Assembly (NCBI GenBank): GCA_024867545.1
Contig: JANFNE010000001.1
Span: forward strand, 744,001-808,000
DNA: 64,000 nt
Direction: 5' to 3'
Origin: Phytopythium helicoides
Lineage: Eukaryota > Oomycota > Peronosporomycetes > Pythiales > Pythiaceae
Shown here in pieces: positions 10,504 through 22,054 of the stretch. A program made the position numbers and the translations under genes. Below the pieces are notes generated by a model, which saw only the letters and a program-made list of their open reading frames with translations, was not told where the DNA came from and searched no databases. Each line of letters starts with the position of its first letter. Within the stretch, counting starts at the first letter, position 1.

Positions 10504-13500
10504 ATGCTGACCAAGTTCGAGTCCAAGAGCGACCGCGTCAAGGGCCTGGCATTCCACCCGAGCCGCCCCTGGATCCTCGCGTCGCTGCATAACGGCGTGA
10601 TCCAGCTATGGGACTACCGCATGGGCACGCTGTTGAGCCGCTTCGATGAGCACGATGGCCCCGTGCGCAGTGTCGACTTCCACAAGTCGCAGCCGCTGTT
10701 CGTCTCGGGCGGAGACGACTACAAGATCAAGGTCTGGAACTTCGAGCTGCGTAGATGCCTATTCACACTTATAGGGCATCTTGACTACGTCCGCACGGTG
10801 CAGTTCCACCACGAATACCCGTGGATCCTCAGCTGCTCGGACGACCAGACCATCCGCATCTGGAACTGGCAGTCGCGCTCTTGCGTCTCCATCCTCACGG
10901 GCCACACCCACTTCGTCATGTGCGCCGCATTCCACCCCAAGGACGACCTCATTGTCTCGGCCTCGCTCGACCAGACCGTGCGCGTCTGGGATATTTCGGA
11001 GCTTCACAAGAAGTCGATGCGTAGCACTCCTAACCACGACATCTTTGGGGCTAACGACGCCATCGTCAAGCACGTGCTCGAGGGTCACGACCGCGGCGTC
11101 AACTGGGTCAGCTTCCACCTGACGCTGCCGCTCATTGTGTCGGGAGGTGACGACCGACAGGTCAAGCTCTGGCGCATGAACGAGACCAAGGCGTGGGAGG
11201 TCGACACCATGCGCGGACACACGAACAACATCTCGTGCGTGCTCTTCCACCCGCGCCACGAGCTCATCTTGAGTAACTCGGAGGACCGCTCGATCCGTGT
11301 GTGGGACATCTCGAAGCGCATGGGGCTGCAGACGTTCCGCCGTGAGAACGACCGCTTCTGGATGCTGGCGGCTCACCCGACGCAGAACTTGCTCGCTGCG
11401 GGTCATGATGCCGGTATGATCGTGTTCAAGCTGGAGCGCGAGCGTCCTGCGATGGACCTTTTCAATGGCCGCGCGTTCTACGCCAAGGAGCGCTATGTTC
11501 GCATGTACTCGTTCGTGGACGGCAGCGACGTGCCTGTGGCTGCAATCCGCCGCACTGGCACTGCCGGCACTGGTATGGGCAACCTCCCTCGCACCATGCA
11601 CGTGAACCCGTTCGAGCCGGCTGCGGCTGGCACGGCTACCACGCTGTTGTTGACTAGCGAGGCCGAGGGTGGGTCCTATGAGCTCGTGACCTTCACCACG
11701 GGTTCCGCGAACGACACGAGCGAGTCAAGCCGTGGTCAGGGTCTGTTTGCTGTCTTCGTTGCTCGCAATCGCATTGCGGTGCTGGACAAGTCGCGCCACC
11801 TTGTGATCAAGAACCTGCAGAACGAAGTGACAAAGAAGATCACGCCTCCGAACGGCACGGCGGACGGTCTGTACTACGGTGGCGCGGTCGGCCGTGTGCT
11901 TCTGCACGTGGACGACAAGATGGTGCTGTACGAGACGCAGAGCCGTCGCGTGCTCGCTGACGTGCAGGCTCCTCGCGTCAAGTACGTGGTGTGGAGTCCG
12001 TCATGTGCGTACGTGGCGCTCATTAGCAAGCACTCGATCGTGCTGGCGGACAAGCAGCTTCGCCACCTGGCGACCATCACCGAGTCGGTCCGCATCAAGA
12101 GTGGTGTGTGGGCCTCGGCTCCTGCTGAGGAGATCTTCGTCTACACGACGTTGAACCACATCAAGTACGCGCTGTCGAACGGTGATGCCGGTATCATCCG
12201 CTCGCTTGACGTCCCCGTGTACCTCACGCACCTGGATGGCTCGAAGCTCTACTGCCTGGACCGCGAGGCCAAGATGCGCACGATGGCTGTCGATCTGACT
12301 GAGTGCGAGTTCAAGATCGCACTCGCACGCAAGAATTACACCGAGGTCATGCGCATGGTGCGGCACTCGCGGCTGTGTGGTCAGGCCATTATCTCCTACC
12401 TGACAGCAAAGGGATACCCGGAAGTTGCGCTGCACTTCGTGCACGATGACAAGACGCGTTTCAAGCTCGCGATTGCGTGCGGCAACCTCGAGGTCGCGCT
12501 CAACTCGGCGTATGAGCTCGACGACGCTCAGTGCTGGCACCAGCTTGGCGTGGAGGCGCTGCGTCAGGGCAACCTCCAGGTCGTCGAGATGGCGTACCAG
12601 CGCACCAAGAACTTCGACCGCCTGTCGTTCCTGTACCTCGTCACGGGCAACCGCGACAAGCTGAAGAAGATGCTCAAGATCGCGGAGGTTCGTAACGACA
12701 TCATGGCGCGCTTCCACAATGCGCTGTACCTTGGCGACGTCGACACGCGTGTGCAGGCGCTCGAATCCGCCGGTCAGGTCGGTCTCGCTCTTCTGACTGC
12801 TGCGACCCATGGTCTGCACGAGCATGTGGAGCGTCTTCGTCTTCAGCTGGCTGAGACGAACCCGACCCTGGACGTGGACGCGTTCCTTGCACGCGAGCTC
12901 CTTCAGGGAGGCGAGGGTGCGGCACTTCTTGCGCCTCCGCCTGTTGTTAGCCGCGTGGAGAACGAGAACTGGCCGCTTGTTGAAATCAATGAGCCTACAA
13001 TCCAGGACCACGTGATTGCTGCGGAGAAGCGTGAAGCCGAGCGCAGTCTCCAGCAGCAGCACGGAGATGCTGGTGGTCGTCGCTCGGTGGATGCGACTCC
13101 TGCTGCGTCAACGCGCAAGTCTTCGATGGAGCTTGCTCTGGATGCTGCGGGTGATGCGTGGGGTGATGAAGGTGATCTGGACCTGGACGACTCGCTCAAC
13201 CTTGGAGGCGGAGCGGACGATGCTGCTCTGGAGCTCGACTTTGGTGGTCCCGCTGCTGGTGGCGCGAACGGATTTGTCGCTGCTCCGTCTGCTGGCACGA
13301 GTCTTGGCGTGCAGTGGGTGCGCAACTCGTCGCTGGCTGCGGACCACGCGGCTGCTGGGTCGTTCGCGACGGCAATGCAGCTGCTGCATCGCCAGATTGG
13401 CGTCGTCAACTTTGAGCCGCTCAAGCCGGTGTTCATGGCAGTGTATGCTGGTGGCGCGGGTTCGCTCCCGACGCAGAGCAACTACGCTTCGCTGCGTGCC

Positions 13501-14223
13501 TGGCTACAGCGCGACGAGCACAGCCAGCTCGCTCTCGTGGCGGCTTCGTTCCCGCAGCTTGTCGAGTCGCTTAAGGACGCGTACCGCGCGTTCACTGGCG
13601 CCAAGTTTGACGAGGTTGCGCAGCTGTGTGCGTCGATCCTGCACACGATCCCGCTCCTTGCTGTCGCTTCCAAGGAAGAAGCCGACAAGGTCAAGAGCCT
13701 GCTCGCCGTGTGCCGCGAGTACCTGCTCGGCTGCCGTATCCGCGCTCAGGTGGCTGCTGTTCCGCTTGAGGCGGACGCGAAGCGCCATGTGGAGCTGAGC
13801 GCGTACTTTACGCATGTGGAGCTGCAGTTGCCGCACCTCGTGCTGACGCTCAAGCTCGCCATGACGAGCGCGTTCAAGTCTGGCAACTTCATCACGGCTG
13901 CGAGCTTCTGCCGTCGACTGCTGGAGATCCCTGAGGTTGCATCGCACCCGCGTCATGAGAAGCTGCGGTTGACGGCGCGCAAGGTACTGCAAAAGGCGGA
14001 GAAGGAAGCTCGTAACGAGACTGCGCTCGACTACCAGGACAACCAGCCGTTTGTGCTGTGTGCTCGTTCGCTGACGCCCATTTACTTGGGCTCGCGAGAT
14101 GTGCGCTGTCCGTACTGCGCGGCGGCGTACCGCCCGGAGTTTGCGGGCTCGCTGTGCGATGTCTGCGGCATTTCTCGCGTCGGTGACGAGACGCTGGGAC
14201 TTGTTGTCACCTCAGCGCAGTAA
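10504..14223 (+). CDS. COPA: Coatomer subunit alpha (alpha-COP)
   Basis: Largest COPI subunit, partner of beta'-COP and epsilon-COP on Golgi membranes. One uninterrupted frame of 1239 residues, close to the usual 1200-1230. Starts MLTKFESKSDRVKGLAFHPS, as in animals and fungi; the first propeller (about residues 1-300) contains GGDDYKIKVWNFELRRCLFT and SASLDQTVRVWDIS. A second propeller, the solenoid (for example FVHDDKTRFKLAIACGNLEV), a low-complexity acidic linker (about residues 850-930) and the epsilon-COP-binding C-terminal domain follow. The end carries paired cysteines, VRCPYCAAAY and SLCDVCGISR, and the family's GLV-type tail. No intron is needed and no frameshift is seen, in contrast to its neighbours. 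Confidence 0.97.
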   Translation: MLTKFESKSDRVKGLAFHPSRPWILASLHNGVIQLWDYRMGTLLSRFDEHDGPVRSVDFHKSQPLFVSGGDDYKIKVWNFELRRCLFTLIGHLDYVRTVQFHHEYPWILSCSDDQTIRIWNWQSRSCVSILTGHTHFVMCAAFHPKDDLIVSASLDQTVRVWDISELHKKSMRSTPNHDIFGANDAIVKHVLEGHDRGVNWVSFHLTLPLIVSGGDDRQVKLWRMNETKAWEVDTMRGHTNNISCVLFHPRHELILSNSEDRSIRVWDISKRMGLQTFRRENDRFWMLAAHPTQNLLAAGHDAGMIVFKLERERPAMDLFNGRAFYAKERYVRMYSFVDGSDVPVAAIRRTGTAGTGMGNLPRTMHVNPFEPAAAGTATTLLLTSEAEGGSYELVTFTTGSANDTSESSRGQGLFAVFVARNRIAVLDKSRHLVIKNLQNEVTKKITPPNGTADGLYYGGAVGRVLLHVDDKMVLYETQSRRVLADVQAPRVKYVVWSPSCAYVALISKHSIVLADKQLRHLATITESVRIKSGVWASAPAEEIFVYTTLNHIKYALSNGDAGIIRSLDVPVYLTHLDGSKLYCLDREAKMRTMAVDLTECEFKIALARKNYTEVMRMVRHSRLCGQAIISYLTAKGYPEVALHFVHDDKTRFKLAIACGNLEVALNSAYELDDAQCWHQLGVEALRQGNLQVVEMAYQRTKNFDRLSFLYLVTGNRDKLKKMLKIAEVRNDIMARFHNALYLGDVDTRVQALESAGQVGLALLTAATHGLHEHVERLRLQLAETNPTLDVDAFLARELLQGGEGAALLAPPPVVSRVENENWPLVEINEPTIQDHVIAAEKREAERSLQQQHGDAGGRRSVDATPAASTRKSSMELALDAAGDAWGDEGDLDLDDSLNLGGGADDAALELDFGGPAAGGANGFVAAPSAGTSLGVQWVRNSSLAADHAAAGSFATAMQLLHRQIGVVNFEPLKPVFMAVYAGGAGSLPTQSNYASLRAWLQRDEHSQLALVAASFPQLVESLKDAYRAFTGAKFDEVAQLCASILHTIPLLAVASKEEADKVKSLLAVCREYLLGCRIRAQVAAVPLEADAKRHVELSAYFTHVELQLPHLVLTLKLAMTSAFKSGNFITAASFCRRLLEIPEVASHPRHEKLRLTARKVLQKAEKEARNETALDYQDNQPFVLCARSLTPIYLGSRDVRCPYCAAAYRPEFAGSLCDVCGISRVGDETLGLVVTSAQ

Positions 14224-14703
14224 ATGTAGATGTCGAGACAACTTCCGTCTGGAATGACCGCAGAGACCGTGACAGCCTCAACATACTGGATAGTGTTGAG
14301 CAAGCGCGTTGCCGACAAGTATGAAGCCGACCTGGTGGCCAATCTCACTGTGAATAGAACTAGACAAACTTACAAGCATATCGTAGCAGGTGTGCTCGAA
14401 CTTTGAGCTCAATTGAGTCGTGGTGGTGCGCCATGCTCGATTCTGATAATGACCCAACACAATGGCTACACTTCAAGATGTCGCGTCGTTTCGCGTCCCC
14501 CGACGGATCGAGCGGACGTCCTCACAGCTCAAGAAGCCGCACAACCAGTACCTGCTGCTCCCTCGGCTGCTCCTACAGCCTCTCTACCAGTCGCAGTAGC
14601 TGTACAAGGCGTAGGAGCTCTCTCGTAGCTCCGGAAGCGATCGCTGCAGCTCCAAGAGCTCTAGCAGCAGCAGTGGAGTGGAGGCAGCCTCGGTTCATTG
14701 GCC
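14224..14703. other. COPA-IFT172 intergenic region
   Basis: 480 bases between the COPA stop and the IFT172 start. Small open frames here are rich in Ser, Arg and Ala with no recognisable domain; I see nothing convincing beyond the COPA 3' end and the IFT172 leader. Confidence 0.4.
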
Positions 14704-17700
14704 ATGCAGCTGCGGCACCTGACGTCGCTGCTCCAGGCGACCGAGGGGCTCTGCAAGGTCACGGCCGGTGGCATTCTCGCCCAACAACCGGCGGCTCGCG
14801 GTCGTCACGGTGGACCGTGTGGTGCACCTGTTCGACGCGCAGACGGGAGAGCGCAAGGATAAGTTCTCGACCAAGCCGGCCGACAAGGGAGACAAGAACT
14901 ACGTGGTGCGCTCACTTGCCTTCTCGCCCGACTCGACCAAGCTCGCGGTTGCGCAGAGCGACAACATTGTCTTCATCTACAAGATCGGGCTCGAGTGGGG
15001 CGACAAAAAGTCCATCTGCAACAAGTTCCCGCAGCAGTGCTCCATCACGGCGCTCACGTGGCCCCTCACGCATCCCAATGAGATCGTGTTTGGGCTCGCG
15101 GACGGTAAGGTCAAGGTCGGTCAGCTGCGCAGCAATAAGCCCGCCACACTTTACGGATCGGGGTCGTACGTAGCTGTCGTATGCAGCAACCAAGAGGGAA
15201 CGGCTGTCTTGTCGGGACACTATGACGGATCCATCTACCGATTTGTCTTTGACGACGTATCGGGGGGAGGTCCGACCCACGCCAAGATCGCTGTTCACTC
15301 AACCATCCCGTACGCGCTTTCATGGGGTGAGAGCATTGTTGCGGCAGGTAACGATAGGAAAGTGACCTTCTACGACAAGGATGGTGGAGTTGAGCGCACA
15401 TTCGATTATTCGAATGACCCGCAGTGCGGAGAGTTCACGACCAGTATCGTGAATCCCACGGGTGAAGCTGTCGTGGTCGGTAACTTTAACTCGTTCTACA
15501 CGTTCAGCTTCAACGCCAAGACTAGCAACTGGGAGCTCGTGGGGACGAAAACCATCCCAAATTTGTACTCTGTCACTGCACTTGCGTGGAAGGCTGATGG
15601 AAGCCGACTCGCAGTTGGCTCGGCTTGCGGAGCTCTTGACCTCTTTGACGCGTGCGTTCGACGTTACCGATACAAGGGCAAGTTCGAGTTCACCTACGTG
15701 TCACTGAGCCAAGTCATTGTGAAGCGGCTATCCACGGGAGCGCGTGTCGTGGTGCGCTCAGCTTTCGGGTGCGAGATCACCAAGCTCAATGTATTTCAAG
15801 ACCGTTTCCTGGTTGGTAACACGTCCAACACACTACTTGTCGGGCGATCTTGACACTGCCAAGCTCAGCGAGGTGCAGTGGCAGTCGACGGGAAACGAGA
15901 AGTACATGTTCGACAATGAAAGCGTGTGCATTGTATACCAGGCCGGCGAGCTGTCGCTGATTGAGTACGGACAAAACGAAGTGTTGAGCTCAGTGCGAAC
16001 GGAGCACTTGAGTACCCACTTGCTTAGTGTTCGCATCAACGAGCGGCCGAGCTTGCAGCTTCAACAACAGACCACCGGAGCCCGATGCTGGGAAATGATG
16101 GTGCTGGCGGCAACAACAAGAAGATTGCCTACCTCCTGGATCTCCAGACTATTTCGATCAAGGACTTGCACCTCCATGTTTCTTCAACAGTGAACCACGA
16201 CTCTCGTATCGACTGGCTTGAGCTCAACGCTCGCGGCAACTTGCTCCTCTTTCGTGACAAGCGCCGCCAACTACACCTATTTGATCTTGATGAGCAAAAG
16301 CGTAGCACTCTGCTCCACTACTGCAACTATGTCCAGTGGGTGCCCTGACTCGGATGTTGTGGTCGCTCAAAATCGTACAAACCTGTCCGTCTGGTACAAC
16401 ATCCGCGCGCCAGACAAGGCCACGATCTATCAGATCAAGGGAGATGTCGAGCAAATCGAACGCGGCAATGGTCGCACCGAGGTTATCGTTGACGAGGGCA
16501 TGAACACAGCTTCATACCAGCTCGATGAATCGCTCATTTCGTTTGGCACCGCACTAGACGACCAAGCACTTGTGACTGCCATGGCGATCTTAGAGCCGTT
16601 GGAGCTAACACCTGAGACGGAAGCAATGTGGAGTCAGCTTAGCGAAGCAGCACTCAAGCCAACGACCATCGCATTGCTGAGCGTTGTGCCGCTGCCCTTG
16701 GAGATCTTGCTCGCTCGAGGTACTTGCGGAAGGTCAACAAACTCGATGCGCTGGAGCGCAACAAGTTTGACGATGGAGTTGCTCATTGGAGAGTTCGTGC
16801 GCGTTTGGCATTGCTCAAGAACGACTTCCGCGGCGCAGAGCACCTTTTACTTTCTCAAGCACAGATCGACGAAGCTATTGAGATGTACCAACACTTGCAC
16901 AAGTGGGAGGACGCGATTCGTGTCGCCGAGGCAAAGAACCACTCCGGCTGCGAGCAGATGAAGCGGAGCTACTACGATTACTTAGGTCGAGTCGCGGCAG
17001 GAAGAAAAGGCTGCAGCGCTCAAAGTCAAGGAGGGAGACATCGCAAGTGCAGTCAGTCTCTATCTCAAGGGTGGATTGCCAGCAAAGGCAGCTCAGTTGC
17101 TGAATTCTCGAAATGTGGGTCGCGACCACCGCCAGCTACTCGAGACTGTTGCAGAAGCATTATACGCTGCTGGCATGTTCGAGAAAGCTGGAGATCAGTT
17201 TGAAAAGTTAGAGCAGGAAAGTCGCGCGCTGGCTGCTTTCATCAAGCGAATGCGTTCCGCAAAGCGGTAGACTTGTCCCGGCGCCATTTCCCGGACAAGG
17301 TCTTGCGGCTCGAGGAGGCGTGGGGCGACTTCCTTGTCTCGCAAAAGCAGATGGACATGGCTATCAACCACTACATCGAGGGTAATGTTCCAACAAAGGC
17401 AGTCGAGGCAGCACTCAATTCGAGGCAATGGGCGAAGGCTGGTCAGCTCGTCGAAACCCTCGAGGACGACGTGTCACTGCCGTACTACCGCCGGCTGGCA
17501 CGCCACTATCAAGATGCGCAGCAGTATGAACAAGCAGAGCGATGCTTCATCAAGGCAGATGCCGCTCGTGATGCCGTTGAGATGTATACGCGCGCCAACA
17601 AGTGGGATGCAGCGTACCAAGTCGCGCTGAACCACCTCGACAAATATGAAACGGAGCGATTGTACGTGGAGCAAGCGCACCGCATGGAGCGCCAAGGCAA

Positions 17701-20201
17701 GCTCAAGGAGGCGGAAAAGCTCTTTTTGACTGTCAACGAACCCGATCTCGCTATCAACATGTACAAGAACCACAAGAACTACGAGCAAATGATTCGTCTT
17801 GTGGCAAAGCACCGGAAGGATCTGCTCAAAGACACTCACCTTTTCTTGGCACAGCAGCTTGAGCGAGAAGGTGACCTCAAGGCTGCTGAGCACCACTTTG
17901 CGGAGGCTGGAGAGTGGCAGGCAGCAGTCAACATGTTCCGAGCGAACGACATGTGGGATGAAGCAATTCGCGTGGCAAAGGTGCACGGCGGTGTGAATGC
18001 ATCCAAACGCGTGGCGTATGCTTGGGCCATGGACCTTGGTGGTGAACAGGGTGCTAAGTTGCTCACTCGCCTCGGACTCATCGAGCCAGCTATCGACTAT
18101 GCCATCGAAAGTGGTGCTTTCGAGCATGCATTCGAGCTTGCACACAATTGCGCGCCAAAGAAACTGCCTGAGGTCCATTTGAAGCATGCCCTTTTCCTCG
18201 AAGACGAGGAGAGGTTCCAGGAGGCTGAAAATGAATTCATCAAAGCTGGGAAACCCCGTGAAGCCCTTGATATGTACATTCACCAGCAAGACTGGGCGAA
18301 TGCGATGCGTGTGGCTGAGAGCGCCGACCCGGCGTCGGTCTCCGATGTTTTCATTGCCCAGGCGAGACTCTGGCTCGAGCGCAAAGAGCATCAACGAGCA
18401 GAGGGTTTCTTTCTCAGTGCAGGAAAGCCGGAGCTTGCTCTTGCTGCCTATCTCGAAGCCAATCTGTGGGGGGATGCCGCGCGGATCGCGAAGCGGCATC
18501 TGCCGCACAAGCTCATGGAAGTCAATTTGGCACACCAACGGGCAGCATTCTCGGGCCAGTTTGCCAGTGCTGCAGACCGAAAGCGCGAGATTGTGGATGC
18601 GTGCGAGGCTTGGGTGGCGTCACAGCAATTTGTTCCAGCCATCGACGCGTACTTGTCGGTCTCCATCGACCACCTCATCAGTTCAGGCGACAGCGATAGT
18701 GCTGAGGACGAGGCACTCATTGACCTGGAACAACTCTGGGCTCGCGCTGTCGACTTGTGTGCCCAGTACGACCGCGCACGCTATCGCTCAGTCGTTGATG
18801 AGGTTGCTTCGAGACTGCTAGGGTTGTCTCGATTCGCCGCTGCGGCTGAGCACTTCCGTGCGATCGACAAAATGAACGAGGCTCTTGACTGCTACCTCCG
18901 GGAAGGAGACTGGGCTGGAGCTCAGAGATTGTGCGAGCAGCACGCACCAGAGCTGTTGCCAAGACTCGAACGCGCTCAGCAGGCAAGTGCGTTTGGACAA
19001 CAGCAGACCCAAGCACAGGCAATATCGTCTCCGTCACCAGTCGCCGCCGAGGCCAAGAGTCGATCGTCCTCGTACACTCCTTCCGCTTCTGGCGCTGATG
19101 CAAAGCTGGCGGAGCGCAAAGGAATCCAAGATGAGCGCTGACGACGGAGCAGGCGGAGGCGGAGCGGCAAATGTGAGCGCATTGGATGCTTGGATGCAAC
19201 GTGGTGAATGGGACAAGGTGTTGTCGTCTGCGGCAAAGCATGGACCTCAATCACTTGCGAAGTATCTTGTCTTGCGAGTCTCGCGTCTTTGTGAGCATGA
19301 AGAAGTCGGGACTGCCGTCAAGACACTATCCGAGTATGGAATCCCAGTGGACCTCAGCGCGATTGACATGGTTGGAAATGTAGTCCGCTTGGCTCTAGGT
19401 GGCCGGCAGGAGCTCGACACACAGTCTGGTCACGCAACAGCGCTTGCAGAGCTCGCAAAGTGTCTACGAAAGCTTGTCAAGGACCTTCGCGGAGCCCCAG
19501 CCAGCGATGCTGCTGCCTCTAGGGTAGCAGACGTTGAGCAGTGGCTGCTGATGACACACTACTTCGTCGTCAAGCACCAAGCAGAGAATGGCAATGGCGG
19601 CGGGAACGGACTTGATGACGTCGCTGCGCGTGTCAGCATGTCGCTGCTGCGCTTCATCGGACCAGAACTTCCGGCCGACAAGATGTTTTACCTCGCTGGC
19701 GCATCCGCTCGCGGCAAAAAGTGGCTTAGCGCTGCGTTCGTCTATTTCAATCGATACCTCGACTTGTGCGAGGCCATCGACGAGAGTGGCGGCAGTGGCG
19801 GCGATGCGAGTCATCTGGACAACACGGACTTCGTCGGCACCGACATCCCGACGCCTGCGGACTTTCCACTGCCAGAGTCGCACTACGTTGCAGATGAGAG
19901 TGCTCGTGAGGAGATCCGTGACTGGGTTCTCACCATCTCAATGGATCAGCAAGTAGCTGAGAAATTGCCCGAGCGTGCGTGCGGGCAGTGCAAAGCCCCC
20001 ATCTACGAGGCCGCGTTGTCGTGTCCGGAGTGCCGAGTTGCCAGCGAGGCGTGCATCCTCACGGGCTTCCCAGTGGCAGCGAAGAACACGGCCCACTGCG
20101 CCACGTGCAAGGTGATTGCAGACCGAGACATGTGGAACCGATGGGTCAAACACTTCGGGAGCTGCCCGTGGTGCCAGGCGCCGCAAAAGATGAGCTACTA
20201 A
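14704..20201 (+). CDS. IFT172: Intraflagellar transport protein 172 (IFT-B)
   Basis: Peripheral IFT-B subunit needed to build the zoospore flagellum and for turnaround at the tip. Begins [20 protein letters not shown] at 14704. Two N-terminal WD40 propellers ([60 protein letters not shown]) are followed by a long TPR-like solenoid ([60 protein letters not shown]) and the conserved C-terminal block [16 protein letters not shown]. The end has four Cys pairs (CGQC, CPEC, CATC, CPWC). At least eight single-base frame changes are needed (near 14772, 15841, 16090, 16346, 16700, 17010, 17265 and 19135). Every segment is conserved and collinear, so this is more likely poor assembly than a pseudogene. 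Its 3' end converges on the protease gene. Confidence 0.93.
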
Positions 20202-21823
20202 TCTGAGCTCGTATTTCATGGTAGCTGGATGCAAATTTACGTTGTGCACGCATGCTTGTTGGGGGTTCATTGAATACGAAGCGACTATGAAGTTATCTCT
20301 GCGCAAGGCGGCAACAGTCCTGCTCGCTTCAGATCCTGAACAATCTCCCTTGACGATATTGCGCTCTTGTGGCATCCAGCTGCGCACAATACGACCCATT
20401 AGATTCCGTTGATGGTAACGAAAGTGGCTAGCATCTTGGCTACCTGCACAGTAGTGTAGACCGACAACTGTGTGATCCGTGTAGGCGATCACAGGTGCCC
20501 CAGAAGACCCTCCGCTTGTGTAGAGCGAATATCCGATGCTGTCGTTTCGGCCGTTGCAGCTTTCTGTATTCACAGATGTAATCTGTCCATAGGTTTCCCC
20601 TTCGCTGGTTCTGCCTTGGGCTTTAACCGCGACTTGCTTGTCGAGATGGGTGCCGTCTTCCGTGTTGCTTGCACTGCTACCTGGAAACTGTGGTATGTAG
20701 ATGCGCTCATCCAGTCTTGCCCCTTTTGATCGAAGAGTGAGGAACCCGAATTGCTCAAGGATTTCGCGTCTCTTGTGAAGGTTGGCGCTTGGCAGTAGCA
20801 GTGCGTAGTCAAGATCGTCTACTGGAGATGATGCTACAAGCGAGGCGCCTACGATCATCATAAAGTTTTGATTGGCGCTAGAAGAGGTTGGATCGGACAA
20901 TTCAATCGTGGTGTGCGCTGCTTCGTCTTCAGTAGCCACACAGTGACTGTTTGTGAGCACGTGTCCACCACACCCAACAAAGAATCCTGTGCACGAGACC
21001 GCTCCATGGTTTTTTTTGCACGAGAATTCGAGCGACCGGAAGAGTTTTGCTGTACGCAATAGAATTCATTGCCAAGGTCGTCACACTTTCTGTAGTCGTA
21101 ACAGAGTAGCTTCCAAGAGGACTTGATGGACATCTAGAGTGTTTCTTACCTGATTGTGCTTCAATCGATTCCTCTGAAAGCGATCGGTCACGATACTGGT
21201 CAATTTGAAAACCTGAGCATCCTGACGAGCGTTGGACGGTTGCAATCCCTCGCCGTCGAAATACTCGAGAATGATGTGAGTTGCGTACAAAGGAGGTGAA
21301 AAGAACACGTCGCTGTGGCGATTTGTGCCGTTGAGTTGGTGAAAATTGCGGGGGTTCACTGTATCGCCAGCAGCCGAAATCACTAATCGACTTGTCTCCA
21401 ACAAATTCCAACTGGAGAAACGAAATACAACGAACTCGGTACCACGCCCTGAAAGGTAGATCTCAAACCGAGTGACACTGTTTCAGCATCATAGGCGACA
21501 GGAAGCAGAGAATGTACACTGGCAGTTGTAGGATTTTCGTTGCAACCACCAACTTGGATGTTGATGGGATGTACATGATCGTTTACTGGATAGTGTGCCT
21601 GGGCTGACAAGATCCACCGAGGCAACAGAGCAAGCAACAGCGCCAGAAAGATCGCGAAGCGACGAATTCTGACCGCGAGATGTGCTTCGCACTCTCGCGA
21701 AGCGCAATCTGAATCGGCGATCGAGCACACGACCAGTCTTGTAAGCGACTCAAAATAAATCCGAATGCGGGGCCAAATCCAATCTATTAATGAATTGAGA
21801 CTGGTCTTTGTGGAGTTACACAC
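19938..21823 (-). CDS. Secreted trypsin-like serine protease
   Basis: Extracellular serine protease of the trypsin/V8-like fold. A hydrophobic leader (RRFAIFLALLLALLPRWILS, about 21650-21590) ends in SAQA, a plausible signal peptidase site, although no Met lies just before it; the open frame begins at 21823. A beta-rich N-terminal module (FVFRFSSWNLLETSRLVIS) precedes the catalytic domain: KTLPVARILVQKN, CTGFFVGCGGHVLTNSHCVA with the His, DDLDYALLL with the Asp, and YTSGGSSGAPVIAY with the nucleophilic Ser. A frame change at the run of eight T at 21010-21017 joins the two halves, a classic homopolymer error; another lies near 21400. The frame stays open to 19938, overlapping the IFT172 3' end antisense by about 260 bases; that tail is probably not real and the true stop may lie near 20210. 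Confidence 0.75.
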
Positions 21824-22054
21824 AGGTTGTGAGCTTCACATGCGATGAAAACCGATTCAAAGATCGGATTCAGGCAAATTGGAGACAGTTTTTTTGTGTC
21901 ACAACCAAAGATTTATTTCCGTGCGCGTGTGTTTGAAACTGCCCCGAGATCAAACTATCCAACACCATCGCAGGACCATCAGTTCCTGCGAAACAGAACA
22001 CCAGTTCGCAATCTCTGCCTTCAAGGTAAATCAGCTCATAGCCACTCCACCAAG

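Noticed and set aside
14413..14628. Small frames before IFT172 as separate genes or an N-terminal extension
   Set aside because: IFT172 has its conserved start [10 protein letters not shown] at 14704; upstream frames are compositionally biased and unlike any family.
14704..20201. IFT172 as a true pseudogene from flagellum loss
   Set aside because: All segments are highly conserved and STIL is present; frame breaks occur equally in essential genes such as COPB2 and PRPF4.
19938..20210. Protease C-terminal extension antisense to IFT172
   Set aside because: The residues are only the complement of conserved IFT172 codons; kept in the span but not believed.
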